Shown here: piece by piece, positions 1 through 5,897 of the stretch | Numbering within the stretch: position 1 is the first letter of the stretch | Layout of the letters: each line of letters starts with the position of its first letter | Assembly: GCA_030837305.1 (NCBI GenBank) | Contig: JAUPKT010000506.1 | Coordinates: forward strand, 1 to 5,897 | DNA length: 5,897 bases | DNA from: Thermodesulfobacteriota bacterium | Lineage (GTDB): Bacteria; Desulfobacterota; Desulfomonilia; Desulfomonilales; Desulfomonilaceae | Reading direction: 5' to 3' | Translations under genes and position numbers: made by a program | Notes under the pieces: model-generated | Databases searched by the model: none | Told to the model about the DNA's origin: nothing | The model's input: the letters and a program-made list of their open reading frames with translations, nothing else

Positions 1-120
1 AATGTGTCCTTGGAGGGCAAGCTGATCACCCCCATCGCCATGGAGAAAGAGCTACGGTTTGCCATACGAGAAGGTGGACGAACCGTCGGCGCAGGTGTCG
101 TCTCCGAAATATTGGAATAA
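1..120 (+). CDS. tuf: Elongation factor Tu, C-terminal end (partial, 5' end outside window)
   Basis: The last 39 codons of EF-Tu, the GTPase that brings aminoacyl-tRNA to the ribosomal A site, read from base 1 in frame 1 to a TAA at 118-120. The visible residues run from [20 protein letters not shown] through [14 protein letters not shown] to a final EILE. This matches the strongly conserved end of the third beta-barrel domain of EF-Tu, where [16 protein letters not shown] is nearly invariant. The GTP-binding domain lies upstream and cannot be checked. EF-Tu genes are often duplicated in proteobacteria, so this may be one of two copies (tufA or tufB); the sequence does not say which. The 75 bases after the stop contain no stem followed by a T-run, so transcription probably continues into rpmG. 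Confidence 0.97.
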   Translation, partial: NVSLEGKLITPIAMEKELRFAIREGGRTVGAGVVSEILE

Positions 121-195
121 GGTGCCCCTGAACAGGGAACGTAAGACGGTACAATAAGCCTTGATATCTCCGGGCATTGAAACGGAGGACAACGC

Positions 196-345
196 ATGAG
201 AGACATCGTGACGCTTGCTTGCTCTGAATGCAAGAGGCGAAATTATACGACGACAAAGAACAAGAAGACGACTCCTGACAAACTTCAATTCAGGAAATAC
301 TGCCCTTTTTGCAGATATCACACACTGCATCGGGAGACGAAGTAG
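196..345 (+). CDS. rpmG: 50S ribosomal protein bL33, zinc-binding (C+) form
   Basis: A 49-codon gene, ATG at 196 and TAG at 343-345. bL33 is a small protein of the large ribosomal subunit near the tRNA exit (E) site. The product begins [20 protein letters not shown] and ends with a [18 protein letters not shown] tail. Two CxxC pairs are visible (Cys9/Cys12 and Cys37/Cys40). They form the zinc ribbon of the C+ type of L33, whereas E. coli L33 has lost these cysteines. Length is normal for the family (about 49-55 residues). A good Shine-Dalgarno sequence, GGAGG, lies at 184-188, seven bases before the ATG, and supports this start. The gene sits between tuf and tRNA-Trp, a common place for rpmG upstream of secE-nusG in many bacteria. 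Confidence 0.96.
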   Translation: MRDIVTLACSECKRRNYTTTKNKKTTPDKLQFRKYCPFCRYHTLHRETK

Positions 346-369
346 CATCAGGAAACAAAGCGACGGCGT

Positions 370-445
370 AGGCCAGTAGCTCAACGGCTAGAGCACCGGT
401 CTCCAAAACCGGGGGTTGGGGGTTCGAATCCCTTCTGGCCTGCCA
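370..445 (+). tRNA. trnW: tRNA-Trp (anticodon CCA)
   Basis: A complete 76-base cloverleaf. The acceptor stem is AGGCCAG (370-376) paired with CTGGCCT (435-441), seven perfect pairs. The D stem is GCTC/GAGC (379-382/391-394). The anticodon stem is CCGGT/ACCGG (396-400/408-412) around a CTCCAAA loop with anticodon CCA at 403-405. The T stem is GGGGG (418-422) with CCCTT (430-434), including two G-T pairs, around TTCGAAT. The discriminator base is G442, as expected for tRNA-Trp, and the CCA end is encoded at 443-445. It starts 24 bases after rpmG and ends 54 bases before secE, so it is probably cut out of a transcript shared with protein genes. Confidence 0.98.
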
Positions 446-499
446 CAGACGCTTTAATAGATCGCCAAAATGCAGAATGGCCACCGCAAGGACTAAATA

Positions 500-715
500 A
501 TGGATGCGATGGAAAAAGTCAGAGAGTTCGCAGAAACAACCATCCAGTTTTTCAGAGAGGTGAAGGTCGAGCTACAGAAAGTCACTTTTCCGACTCGACA
601 AGAAACAGTCGGCTCCACCCTCGTCGTGCTCGTGCTGACCATGATCATCGGTGTGTATCTCGGGTTTAGTGACTGGGCGCTGGCGCGAATCGTCCAAGTG
701 TTGCTGCGTGTATGA
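500..715 (+). CDS. secE: Preprotein translocase subunit SecE
   Basis: A 71-residue SecE, the small essential clamp subunit of the SecYEG channel in the inner membrane. Residues about 16-35 ([20 protein letters not shown]) form the amphipathic helix with the family signature, usually written as E-x-x-K-V-x-W-P-x-x-x-E. Phe replaces the usual Trp here, a common substitution. One hydrophobic span follows at about residues 38-57 ([19 protein letters not shown]). This is the short one-span form found in most bacteria; E. coli SecE has two extra N-terminal spans. AAGGA at 488-492 lies seven bases before the ATG at 500 and favours it over the in-frame ATG at 509. The gene is followed by nusG after 47 bases, the usual secE-nusG pairing. 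Confidence 0.96.
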   Translation: MDAMEKVREFAETTIQFFREVKVELQKVTFPTRQETVGSTLVVLVLTMIIGVYLGFSDWALARIVQVLLRV

Positions 716-749
716 GAACGCGCGTGAATAACCAAAGTCCTGTCATGCC

Positions 750-755
750 AGGAGG
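750..755 (+). promoter_or_regulatory. Ribosome binding site of nusG (decides a TTG start)
   Basis: A perfect AGGAGG lies seven bases before the TTG at 763-765. An in-frame stop (TGA, 757-759) excludes any start further upstream. The ATG at 756 is out of frame. The strong Shine-Dalgarno may compensate for the weaker start codon. Confidence 0.85.
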
Positions 756-762
756 ATGAGAA

Positions 763-1293
763 TTGGCCCTGCGTTGGTACGTGGTACATACGTATTCCGG
801 CTTTGAAAATAGGGTGAAGACTGCCCTAGAGGAAAAAGTGCGCGCCATGGGGCTGATTGAACGCATAACAGATGTTCTCATCCCCTCTGAGTCTGTGGTG
901 GAATTGGTCAAGGGCGAGAGGAAAACTTCCAATAGGAAATTCTTCCCCGGATACATCCTGGTTCGAATGGAACTCGACGACCAAACGTGGCACATCGTGA
1001 AAACAACACCAAAAGTTACCGGATTTATCGGTTCGCGCACAGAACCGGCAGTCATTTCCGATGAAGAAGTAACTTTTATTAGAACCCAGATGGCCGAGGG
1101 CAAAGAAAAACCAAAACCGAAATACTCATTTGAAAAGGGTGATTCAGTGCGAGTGGTGGATGGTCCTTTCATTAATTTCAACGGAACGGTTGAGGAAGTC
1201 AGGCCTGATAAGGGCAAGCTGAAAGTACTTGTGAGCATTTTTGGGAGGCCTACACCGGTGGAACTCGATTTCATCCAGGTAACAAAGAATTGA
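763..1293 (+). CDS. nusG: Transcription termination/antitermination factor NusG
   Basis: A 176-residue NusG (E. coli 181), a general elongation factor that binds the RNA polymerase clamp and links it to Rho or to ribosomal protein S10. The N-terminal domain spans about residues 3-110. It opens with [16 protein letters not shown], and its polymerase-binding segment is [16 protein letters not shown] (58-73). A charged linker (about 111-121, EGKEKPKPK) leads to the KOW domain at about 122-176, with [20 protein letters not shown] and a closing [13 protein letters not shown] block. Translation starts at TTG 763, because the family N-terminus ([13 protein letters not shown]) fits and an in-frame stop lies just upstream. 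No specialised insertion of the kind found in NusG paralogues such as LoaP or RfaH is seen, so this is the housekeeping copy. Confidence 0.97.
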   Translation: MALRWYVVHTYSGFENRVKTALEEKVRAMGLIERITDVLIPSESVVELVKGERKTSNRKFFPGYILVRMELDDQTWHIVKTTPKVTGFIGSRTEPAVISDEEVTFIRTQMAEGKEKPKPKYSFEKGDSVRVVDGPFINFNGTVEEVRPDKGKLKVLVSIFGRPTPVELDFIQVTKN

Positions 1294-1384
1294 CCATGGA
1301 TGGTTTTGGCGATCAAGCCCACTGTATTAGAAACGTACCTGCCAAGGGCTTCAAGTAGGCTCATTCACCGAGGAGTATCAATAG

Positions 1385-1807
1385 ATGGCGAAAAAGATTA
1401 CAGCTTACGTAAAACTCCAAATCGTTGCAGGAGAGGCAAAGCCTTCTCCTCCCGTAGGTCCGGCCCTGGGGCAGCACGGGGTGAACATCATGGAGTTCTG
1501 TAAGGCGTTTAATGCCCAAACCCAGAATCAGCCCGGCGTAATAATTCCGGTATTGATTACCATTTATGCAGACAGATCATTCAGCTTCGTGCTCAAAACA
1601 CCACCCGCGTCTTATCTCCTCAAGAAAGCCGCCGGCCTCGAAAAAGGCTCTTCGGAACCGAATCGAAACAAAGTGGGTCGTCTGACCATGGCCCAGATTG
1701 AGGAGATAGCGAAATTAAAGATGGTCGATCTCAATGCCAAGGACCTCGACGGAGCGTTGCGTATCATTATGGGGTCCGCGAGAAGTCTCGGCATTGAGGT
1801 TGTCTAG
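1385..1807 (+). CDS. rplK: 50S ribosomal protein uL11
   Basis: A 140-residue L11 (usual length 141-142). It binds the GTPase-associated region of 23S rRNA at the base of the L7/L12 stalk and is needed for RelA activation in species that have it. The N-terminal domain reads [20 protein letters not shown] and then [18 protein letters not shown]. Its prolines (20, 22, 23, 26) are those linked to thiostrepton/micrococcin binding in the family. The C-terminal rRNA-binding domain begins near residue 72 and ends [11 protein letters not shown]. The conserved [14 protein letters not shown] block lies at 71-84. GAGGAG at 1370-1375 lies nine bases before the ATG. rplA follows after only nine bases. In E. 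coli, L1 represses translation of rplK-rplA from a site upstream of rplK; no L1 target is proven here. Confidence 0.97.
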   Translation: MAKKITAYVKLQIVAGEAKPSPPVGPALGQHGVNIMEFCKAFNAQTQNQPGVIIPVLITIYADRSFSFVLKTPPASYLLKKAAGLEKGSSEPNRNKVGRLTMAQIEEIAKLKMVDLNAKDLDGALRIIMGSARSLGIEVV

Positions 1808-1816
1808 AGGTTTTCT

Positions 1817-2521
1817 ATGGCAAAAATACCTAAGAAGAAACAAGCTGCCAGGCAGCAGATAGACCGACTGAGAAAGTACAGTCTCCAGGATGGATTGGAG
1901 ACAATTCTTTCTTCCGGCTATGCCAAGTTCGATGAATCAGTAGACGTGGCGGTTAACCTTGGGGTCGATCCACGTCACGCAGATCAAATGGTTCGTGGCA
2001 CATGCGTCCTTCCCCATGGCACCGGAAAGACGGTGCGAGTACTCGTATTCGCAAAAGGTGAAAAAGAAAAAGAGGCTCGTGATGCTGGGGCGGATCACGC
2101 AGGTGGCGAGGAGTTGGCCAAAAAGATACAGGAAGGCTGGCTCGATTTCGATAAGGCCGTGGCCACACCCGATATGATGGGCGTTGTGGGCAAACTGGGA
2201 AAAATTCTCGGGCCCAGAGGAATGATGCCCAACCCAAAGGTTGGAACGGTCACCTTTGATGTTGCCAAAGCAGTGACAGAATTAAAAGGGGGCAAAGTAG
2301 AATTCCGTGTTGAAAAGGCAGGCATCGTCCACTGCCCCATGGGAAAAGTTTCCTTTGGACCGGAAAAACTCACGGAGAATTTCAAGAGTCTTTTGGAAAG
2401 CATCATAAGATTGAAACCTTCTACTTCCAAGGGAGTCTATTTAAAGGGTGTGTCCATATCAACAACCATGGGGCCCGGGTTGCGGCTCGACCCGCAGGAG
2501 GTGCGGAACCTAGTGAAATAG
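1817..2521 (+). CDS. rplA: 50S ribosomal protein uL1
   Basis: A 234-residue L1, the same length as in E. coli. L1 forms the mobile L1 stalk that helps release E-site tRNA, and it is a translational repressor of its own operon in several bacteria. Family landmarks are a basic N-terminus ([13 protein letters not shown]), [20 protein letters not shown] from about residue 56, and the ribosomal L1 signature [18 protein letters not shown] at about 129-146. The closing SISTTMGPG block lies at about 213-221. The start is ATG 1817 with AGAGG at 1806-1810. That Shine-Dalgarno overlaps the rplK stop codon (TAG 1805-1807), which suggests translational coupling between the two genes. The stop is followed by a 195-base leader before rplJ. 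Confidence 0.97.
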   Translation: MAKIPKKKQAARQQIDRLRKYSLQDGLETILSSGYAKFDESVDVAVNLGVDPRHADQMVRGTCVLPHGTGKTVRVLVFAKGEKEKEARDAGADHAGGEELAKKIQEGWLDFDKAVATPDMMGVVGKLGKILGPRGMMPNPKVGTVTFDVAKAVTELKGGKVEFRVEKAGIVHCPMGKVSFGPEKLTENFKSLLESIIRLKPSTSKGVYLKGVSISTTMGPGLRLDPQEVRNLVK

Positions 2522-2578
2522 GAAACGACGTTGCCTCGATGAGCTACGTCAAAGTTTAGGAGTATTTTTAAAATAAGG

Positions 2579-2636
2579 CCGTGTCGGAGACAGCAGGCGT
2601 GCGGAAGGCGCTTAATGAAGGCCCGCTTAGACAAGG
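2579..2636 (+). ncRNA. L10 leader (autoregulatory mRNA site for L10-L12), core
   Basis: The sequence upstream of rplJ carries the hallmarks of the bacterial L10 leader family: GACAGCAGGCG, then a small hairpin, then CTTAATG, then a C-rich strand and AAGG. By hand it folds as follows. An outer helix pairs CCgTGTC (2579-2585) with GACAaGG (2630-2636), six pairs plus a G/A mismatch. An inner helix pairs AGCAGGC (2592-2598) with GCCCGCT (2621-2627), six pairs plus an A/C mismatch. The unequal junction (GGAGAC against TA) resembles the kinked region bound by L10. A short hairpin, GCG/CGC (2601-2603/2609-2611), precedes the conserved TTAATG. In known cases the L10-L12 complex binds this RNA and represses translation of rplJ-rplL. 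The fold is hand-drawn; the family assignment rests on motif and position. Confidence 0.85.
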
Positions 2637-2703
2637 TTGAAAGTGAAAAAGGCAATTTTCGACATCAAGTCCTCCATTCGCTTTTCTTTCTCCGACCATA
2701 AAA

Positions 2704-2708
2704 GGGAG
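2704..2708 (+). promoter_or_regulatory. Ribosome binding site of rplJ (decides a TTG start)
   Basis: GGGAG lies eight bases before the TTG at 2717-2719. An in-frame TAA at 2699-2701 blocks upstream starts. The first in-frame ATG would delete 13 residues of the conserved N-terminal region. This site lies about 70 bases downstream of the L10 leader core. Confidence 0.75.
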
Positions 2709-2716
2709 ACCACAGG

Positions 2717-3262
2717 TTGACCAGGGAAGACAAAGAAAAACAGGTTGCATGGCTCCATGAGCAGTTTCGTGGAGTCAGAGCGTTGTTCCTGACTGATTTT
2801 CAAGGTCTGACTGTTTCCCAAACGAATCAGCTCAGGTCCGATTTGAGAAGTCGGGGCATCGATTTCAAGGTCTGCAAGAACACGTTGGTAAGGCGTGCCT
2901 ATGAAGGTACAGACGTAGCCGTCATCGGTGCTGATTTGGTAGGTCCGCGGGCAGCGGCCTGGACCCATGCCATAGAAAACGCCCCCGCCATGGCCAAAGT
3001 CCTCATGGACTTCGGCAAAACGAATCCAAAGTTCGGTTTGATTCGGGGCGTTTTAGACGGCAAAATCGTCCAGCCGTCCGAGATCGAAACGCTTTCCAAG
3101 CTTCCTTCGAGAGAAGAGTTGCTGGGAATGTTGTTGGGCACCATGAAGGCACCCATACGTGCCTTTGTAAACACATTGGCTGCCGTGCCAAGATCTTTTC
3201 TCAATGTTCTTAAAGCAATCGAAGAAAAGAAATCCACTGCCGCTGAAAGCCCCACAGGTTGA
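2717..3262 (+). CDS. rplJ: 50S ribosomal protein uL10 (stalk base P0-like protein)
   Basis: A 181-residue L10 with a TTG start, slightly longer than E. coli L10 (165). L10 anchors the L7/L12 dimers to 23S rRNA and, as the L10-L12 complex, represses its own mRNA. The N-terminal rRNA-binding domain carries TDFQGLTVSQTNQLR (26-40) and FKVCKNTLVRRA (50-61), the usual K-N-T-L signature. The middle part includes FGLIRGVLDGK (106-116). The section SKLPSREELLGMLLGTMKAP (127-146) leads into the long C-terminal helix (to about residue 172) that carries the L12-binding sites. A short polar tail (KKSTAAESPTG) follows. The gene is preceded by the L10 leader and is 57 bases from rplL. I cannot tell from the sequence how many L12 dimers the helix holds. 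Confidence 0.96.
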   Translation: MTREDKEKQVAWLHEQFRGVRALFLTDFQGLTVSQTNQLRSDLRSRGIDFKVCKNTLVRRAYEGTDVAVIGADLVGPRAAAWTHAIENAPAMAKVLMDFGKTNPKFGLIRGVLDGKIVQPSEIETLSKLPSREELLGMLLGTMKAPIRAFVNTLAAVPRSFLNVLKAIEEKKSTAAESPTG

Positions 3263-3319
3263 GCCCGGTGGAAATTTATTCTTGCAGTTTTTCGGAAAGG
3301 CGAATATCAGGAGGACAAT

Positions 3320-3709
3320 ATGTCTGAGATTACCAAGGAGCAGGTCAAAGAATTCATTCGTAATATGTCGGTACTAGAACTCAGCCAACTCGTTCACGAG
3401 TTGGAGGAGGAGTTCGGGGTCTCTGCGGCGGCGCCAGTGGCCATTGCTGCGGTAGGAGCAGCAGGGGTCGGTGGAGATGCAGCCCCGGCTGAGGAAAAGA
3501 CCGAATTCGACGTCATCTTGAAAGATTTTGGCGACAAGAAAATCCAGGTCATCAAGGTAGTACGTTCCTTGACGGATCTGGGTCTCAAAGAAGCCAAGGA
3601 TTTGGTGGAAGGTGTTCCTAAGCCGGTAAAAGAAGGTATCTCCAAAGAGGACGCCCTTAAAGCTAAAACTGCTTTAGAGGAAGTCGGAGCTACGGTGGAG
3701 ATCGTCTAA
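3320..3709 (+). CDS. rplL: 50S ribosomal protein bL12 (L7/L12)
   Basis: A 129-residue L7/L12, the multicopy stalk protein that recruits and stimulates translational GTPases. The N-terminal dimerisation and L10-binding domain covers about residues 1-34. The Ala/Gly/Pro-rich flexible hinge covers about 35-58 ([20 protein letters not shown]). The globular C-terminal domain covers 60-129. The factor-binding surface is conserved: Lys74, Ile78, Lys79, Arg82, Leu89, Glu91 and Lys93 match E. coli Lys65, Ile69, Lys70, Arg73, Leu80, Glu82 and Lys84. AGGAGG at 3309-3314 lies five bases before the ATG. This near-perfect site fits the need to make more L12 than L10 from the same mRNA. A large hairpin follows the stop codon by 16 bases. 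Confidence 0.97.
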   Translation: MSEITKEQVKEFIRNMSVLELSQLVHELEEEFGVSAAAPVAIAAVGAAGVGGDAAPAEEKTEFDVILKDFGDKKIQVIKVVRSLTDLGLKEAKDLVEGVPKPVKEGISKEDALKAKTALEEVGATVEIV

Positions 3710-3725
3710 TACTCGTCAGACCAGA

Positions 3726-3774
3726 AACTTCAGACGTGATCAACTCACAAAAAAGGTGAGTCGCGTCTGAAGTT
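3726..3774 (+). promoter_or_regulatory. Compound hairpin between rplL and rpoB (candidate attenuator or RNA-processing site)
   Basis: AACTTCAGACG (3726-3736) pairs without a mismatch with CGTCTGAAGTT (3764-3774), 11 base pairs. Inside it, ACTCAC (3743-3748) pairs with GTGAGT (3756-3761) around a seven-base A-rich loop. The internal loop between the two stems is unequal (six bases against two). No T-run follows (next bases TCTCACAACACC), so it is not a standard intrinsic terminator. In E. coli the same gap carries a partial attenuator and an RNase III cleavage site that lower rpoB expression relative to rplL. The shared role here is inferred from position and structure only. Confidence 0.7.
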
Positions 3775-3832
3775 CTCACAACACCTCCCAACAGTCCAGC
3801 TTTCAAGACACTCAAAAAATAGAGGGAGTACA

Positions 3833-5897
3833 ATGAGTTTTTCGGTGCACTCGCAGAGGCTAAGAAAGAATTTTGCCCGGATACCTCAAATTGCAGGTAT
3901 CCCAAATCTCATCGAGATTCAGAAACAATCATACGAAAGATTCCTCCAGTCTGATATCGATTCCGACGTACGAGAAGATTTTGGCTTGGAAGGAGTATTC
4001 AAGTCCGTATTCCCCATCAAAGACTTTTCAGAAACGGCATCTCTTGAATTCATTCGATACTCCCTGGGAGAAGAAAAATACAGTGTCGAGGAATGCTTGC
4101 AAAAAGGGGTTACCTACGCCAAGCCTCTCAAGATTACCGTGCAGCTCATCGTGTGGGATGTGGATCCGGAAACTAATTCGAGAACCATTCGAGACGTAAA
4201 AGAACAAGAGGTCTACTTCGGTGAAATTCCGGTAATGACCGATAATGGAACTTTTATTATCAACGGAACTGAACGAGTGATTGTTTCTCAGCTTCACAGG
4301 TCCCCCGGGATATTCTTCGATCATGACAAGGGGAAAACTCATGCTAGCGGCAAACTCCTCTACTCGGCCCGAATCATACCTCTGAGGGGGTCTTGGATTG
4401 ATTTCGAATTTGATCCTAAAGATCGTTTATACGTGCGTATTGACCGAAGAAGAAAGCTTCCGGTTACCGTTTTCCTGAAGGCTTTGGGCTACTCAAGTGA
4501 GGAACTACTCAATTATTTTTATAGCAGGCAGACGATACTACTGGGAGAGGATGGGTTCAGTAGAAAAATCGATATGAAGCTACTTGTCGGTACGGTAGCT
4601 CCCGCGGACATCTATCCGGAAGGCTCCGAGAATATCCTGGTCCGGAAGAATAAGAAGATCACGCCGGCTGCTATAAAGAGATTACAGGGACGAAACATCA
4701 CCCCCCTTCCCATGAAGCGAGAAGACCTGGTCGGCAAAGTCATCGCAAGAGACATCACTGATGACTCGACGGGGGAAGTCCTGGCACTGTGCAACCAGGA
4801 ACTGACCGAAAACGATGTGGATCAGTTTGTCGAAAACCTGAGAAGTCGTAACATAGACCACTTTGATGCACTGTTCATCGAGGAGCGTATTGTTTCATCA
4901 TCTCTCAGAGATACTCTGCTGGAAGACAAAATAGACGATAAGCCGAACAAGCTCATTGAAGACTTCAGAAAACAATTTCCAGATTCTCCGTTCACCAGTG
5001 AGATGCTGAACGCACAGATAGAAATTTACCGCAGATTGAGACCCTCCAATCCGGCAACCGTTGAGATAAGTAATACATTTTTTAATAACCTGTTTTTCAA
5101 GACCGAATACTACGACCTTTCTCGGGTAGGTAGACTTAAACTCAACAGAAAATTGGCCATTTCGGATGCCGATGCCCCCCTTAATCTGAGAACCTTGAGG
5201 CCTGAAGACATTATGCTGTCGGTGAAGTACCTGTTGGAACTCAAGGAAGGTAAGAGCGATCGCGAAATTGACGACATTGATCACATGGGAAACCGCCGAG
5301 TGCGCTCTGTGGGAGAATTGCTGGAAAATCAGTATCGAATCGGCCTGGTGCGTATGGAACGAGCCATCAAGGAAAGAATGAGTCTTCAAGATGTCGAGAC
5401 CCTCATGCCGCACGATCTGATTAATGCGAAACCTGTCACCGCAGTGGTCAAAGAGTTTTTTGGATCCTCCCAGTTGTCGCAATTCATGGATCAAACAAAT
5501 CCGTTGAGCGAAATAACTCACAAGCGGCGTTTATCAGCGTTAGGCCCCGGCGGTTTGACTCGAGAGCGAGCCGGTTTCGAAGTTCGAGACGTTCATCCCA
5601 CCCATTACGGGAGAATTTGTCCCATAGAAACGCCGGAAGGGCCAAACATAGGACTGATTGTCTCCCTTTCAACATACGCCCGAGTGAACGAATTTGGGTT
5701 TATCGAGACGCCATACAGGCCGGTTGAGGACAGGCAAGTGCAGAACGAAATCGAATTCCTCACTGCCCTTGATGAAGAAAAACATGTCATCGTGCAGGCC
5801 AATGCCGAAATAGACGGGCAGGGACGGCTTGCATCTGATCTCGTGTCTGTTCGTCACAAAGAAGGGGAATTTGCCATGGTGAACAGCTCTGATGCAG
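3833..5897 (+). CDS. rpoB: DNA-directed RNA polymerase subunit beta (partial, 3' end outside window)
   Basis: The first 688 codons of RpoB, open from ATG 3833 to the window end without stop or frameshift; the family total is about 1,350 residues. RpoB forms one pincer of RNA polymerase and part of the catalytic centre. Landmarks are the N-terminus [40 protein letters not shown] at 139-158, and the rifampicin region [20 protein letters not shown] from residue 542, continuing [33 protein letters not shown] follows at about 597-609. Gln550, Asp553, His563, Arg566, Ser568, Leu570 and Pro601 equal the sensitive E. coli residues 513, 516, 526, 529, 531, 533 and 564, so no classical rifampicin-resistance change is seen. 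Numbering runs 37 ahead of E. coli, which implies larger lobe or insertion regions upstream. GGGAG at 3824-3828, four bases before the ATG, is a close-set ribosome site; GAGG at 3822-3825 gives seven. Confidence 0.98.
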   Translation, partial: MSFSVHSQRLRKNFARIPQIAGIPNLIEIQKQSYERFLQSDIDSDVREDFGLEGVFKSVFPIKDFSETASLEFIRYSLGEEKYSVEECLQKGVTYAKPLKITVQLIVWDVDPETNSRTIRDVKEQEVYFGEIPVMTDNGTFIINGTERVIVSQLHRSPGIFFDHDKGKTHASGKLLYSARIIPLRGSWIDFEFDPKDRLYVRIDRRRKLPVTVFLKALGYSSEELLNYFYSRQTILLGEDGFSRKIDMKLLVGTVAPADIYPEGSENILVRKNKKITPAAIKRLQGRNITPLPMKREDLVGKVIARDITDDSTGEVLALCNQELTENDVDQFVENLRSRNIDHFDALFIEERIVSSSLRDTLLEDKIDDKPNKLIEDFRKQFPDSPFTSEMLNAQIEIYRRLRPSNPATVEISNTFFNNLFFKTEYYDLSRVGRLKLNRKLAISDADAPLNLRTLRPEDIMLSVKYLLELKEGKSDREIDDIDHMGNRRVRSVGELLENQYRIGLVRMERAIKERMSLQDVETLMPHDLINAKPVTAVVKEFFGSSQLSQFMDQTNPLSEITHKRRLSALGPGGLTRERAGFEVRDVHPTHYGRICPIETPEGPNIGLIVSLSTYARVNEFGFIETPYRPVEDRQVQNEIEFLTALDEEKHVIVQANAEIDGQGRLASDLVSVRHKEGEFAMVNSSDA

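Noticed and set aside
126..137. CCCT/AGGG mini-hairpin after tuf as a terminator
   Set aside because: Only four pairs, with no T-run following. Too weak to be called a terminator.
745..759. Four-codon frame ATG-CCA-GGA-GGA-TGA covering the nusG ribosome site
   Set aside because: It has no ribosome site of its own, and its core is the AGGAGG of nusG. Most likely chance.
1290..1295. TTGACC at the end of nusG as a -35 box for rplK
   Set aside because: The matching -10 window 16-18 bases downstream holds nothing like TATAAT, and the nearest candidate (TATTAG, 1325-1330) is 29 bases away.
666..1364. Antisense open frame of 232 codons opposite nusG
   Set aside because: It lies fully opposite nusG and runs past both of its ends. 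The product is Ser/Thr-rich with no family resemblance, and nusG on the + strand is certain. It is a shadow frame.
1300..1503. 67-codon + strand frame overlapping the nusG-rplK gap and the start of rplK
   Set aside because: Most of it is rplK read in another frame, it has no clear ribosome site, and its residues resemble no known family.
2569..2574. TAAAAT as a -10 box for an rplJ promoter
   Set aside because: It matches five of six bases and sits just before the L10 leader core, but no -35 with more than three matches lies at 16-18 bases, and the stretch is A/T-rich anyway.
2615..2701. 28-codon frame starting at the ATG of the leader's CTTAATG motif
   Set aside because: The ATG belongs to the conserved RNA motif of the L10 leader, and the apparent GGAAGG ribosome site is part of the same folded RNA. 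No sign of coding.
3282..3310. Promoter-like pair TTGCAG and TATCAG with a 17-base spacer before rplL
   Set aside because: The -35 matches only three bases. Transcription would start almost at the rplL ATG and leave the AGGAGG site out of the message, so it would be useless for rplL.
4898..5521. Antisense open frame of 207 codons opposite rpoB
   Set aside because: It lies inside the certain rpoB reading frame, is not recognisable as any family, and has no plausible gene context on the minus strand.

Overview
This window is a conserved translation/transcription gene cluster of a bacterium. Every gene lies on the + strand. The order is 3' end of tuf (EF-Tu) – rpmG (bL33) – tRNA-Trp – secE – nusG – rplK (uL11) – rplA (uL1) – rplJ (uL10) – rplL (bL12) – 5' part of rpoB (RNA polymerase beta). 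No mobile element, CRISPR array, phage gene or unusual accessory gene is visible.

The organism is probably a deltaproteobacterium in the broad sense (Desulfobacterota or Myxococcota-like). This is inference, from four things: rpmG and tRNA-Trp lie between tuf and secE; SecE is short with one membrane span; bL33 keeps its four zinc cysteines; and the rifampicin region of RpoB sits about 37 residues further from the N-terminus than in E. coli. No species can be named from the sequence alone.

Bases 1-500 hold the end of tuf, a 49-codon rpmG and a tRNA-Trp with encoded CCA. Bases 500-1293 hold secE and nusG, and nusG starts with TTG. Bases 1385-2521 hold rplK and rplA, nine bases apart. Bases 2522-2716 are a 195-base untranslated leader whose core folds like the L10 leader RNA. 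Bases 2717-3709 hold rplJ (TTG start) and rplL. Bases 3710-3832 hold a strong compound hairpin, where enterobacteria have the rplL-rpoB attenuator and RNase III site. rpoB begins at 3833 and runs off the window after 688 codons.

The products act together. EF-Tu, L33 and the L11/L1/L10/L12 proteins (the GTPase-associated centre and L1 stalk) serve the large ribosomal subunit. NusG and RpoB belong to the transcription machinery, and NusG can couple it to ribosomes. SecE is part of the SecYEG export channel. The protein set is ordinary and close to family consensus. The points worth a second look are RNA-level: the L10 leader, a 25-codon ORF that overlaps the rplJ start, possible alternative pairings before rplK, and the rplL-rpoB hairpin.
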